Shown piece by piece: positions 5,816 through 6,146 of a DNA stretch of 6,146 bases (within the stretch, counting starts at the first letter, position 1; each line of letters opens with the position of its first letter). The stretch lies in assembly GCA_017860725.1 (NCBI GenBank), contig JAGDMX010000164.1, forward strand, positions 1-6,146. The letters run 5' to 3'. A program made the position numbers and the translations under genes. Source of the stretch: Chloroflexota bacterium. GTDB taxonomy: Bacteria > Chloroflexota > Anaerolineae > Anaerolineales > UBA4823. The notes under the pieces are model-generated. The model ran no database searches. It worked only from the letters and a program-made list of their open reading frames with translations, and was not told the origin of the DNA.

Positions 5816-6146
5816 TTAATTGACAGGCTGCATTGCGCCCTCGTCGCTGTGGATTTGCCGCTCATGCTCGGCGCGCTGGCGCATCTGCTCGCGCAGGTGG
5901 GCGGTATCCTTAGGGATGGTGAATAGGGCCAGCATGTAAAAGGCGGCGCACAGCGCCCAGGCGGTCAGGCAGATCACTAAAAAAGAGGTCTTCAGCGAGC
6001 TTTGATCGGCAATCCAGCCTGCCAGCAGCGGAGCCAGGGCCGCCCCCGACGACTCGATCAGCAGTTGGATGGACAGCGAGGTGCTGCGCACCTCCGGCAG
6101 GGCGATATCTTGCACGGTGGAGACCATATTGGGGGCGGGAAAGGGC
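5816..6146 (-). CDS. C-terminal part of a major facilitator superfamily transporter (5' end outside window)
   Basis: This - strand frame is open to the window edge. The stop codon is at 5816-5818. Methionine at 6125-6127 is probably internal, because the frame stays open upstream of it and reads PFPAPN, continuing into the loop of an MFS protein. The visible ~110 residues show the pattern (A)PN...QDIALPEVR, found between late transmembrane helices of many MFS members. Two hydrophobic segments follow, one around SIQLLIESSGAALAPLLAGW and one around SFLVICLTAWALCAAF, and then a charged cytoplasmic tail rich in Arg, Glu and Gln. The ALPEVRSTS loop followed by a helix pair fits TM11-12. The substrate cannot be inferred. 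It converges on the acyltransferase gene with only 7 nt between stop codons, so the two are not co-transcribed. Confidence 0.75.
   Translation of the reverse strand, partial: PFPAPNMVSTVQDIALPEVRSTSLSIQLLIESSGAALAPLLAGWIADQSSLKTSFLVICLTAWALCAAFYMLALFTIPKDTAHLREQMRQRAEHERQIHSDEGAMQPVN

Noticed and set aside
5798..5830. Dyad between the convergent acyltransferase and MFS genes
   Set aside because: Only short outer (CAGCC/GGCTG) and inner (ATTAA/TTAAT) arms pair, with a mismatched middle and no T-run. It is too weak to call a terminator.

Overview
The window holds a three-gene sugar-uptake operon on the + strand, followed by a separate + strand acyltransferase gene and the 3' end of a convergent major facilitator (MFS) gene on the - strand. 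The base composition is moderately GC-rich. The lead protein has a lipoprotein signal peptide followed by a Gly/Glu/Ala-rich tether of the kind common in Chloroflexota. Together these suggest an Anaerolineae-like bacterium, perhaps from a metagenome assembly. This placement is inferred from protein style only and is not proven by any marker gene.

Layout: 25-1170 is a ChvE-type sugar-binding lipoprotein. 1182-1219 is a 16-bp perfect stem-loop in the short gap after it. 1250-3805 is an MmsA/GguA-type ATPase of very unusual structure. 3817-5001 is an MmsB/GguB-type permease, closed by a strong terminator palindrome at 5015-5055. 5131-5808 is a PlsC-like acyltransferase. 5816-6146 (-) is the C-terminal end of an MFS transporter whose start lies outside the window. 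The first three genes make a complete monosaccharide ABC importer: a tethered receptor outside, a permease in the membrane, and a double-domain ATPase inside.

The remarkable feature is the ATPase. It should be about 510 residues, two ABC domains joined by a short linker, but the open frame runs for 851 codons. The extra ~343 residues sit exactly in the linker between the two ABC domains. They are a second, complete ChvE-type sugar-binding domain, about 70% identical to the upstream lipoprotein over its main block, without a signal peptide and circularly permuted. The insert begins just after the conserved DGT motif of the binding fold, runs to the normal C-terminus, crosses an 11-residue Pro/Ala linker, continues from the normal mature N-terminus, and stops just before the DGT motif. 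Both flanking ABC domains are intact with all expected motifs, and all three joints are in frame.

If the sequence is correct, this is an importer whose own cytoplasmic ATPase carries a permuted copy of the receptor. A plausible but untested reading is that the domain senses the imported sugar inside the cell and gates ATP hydrolysis. The main alternative is a recombination accident or an assembly chimera that happens to remain in frame.
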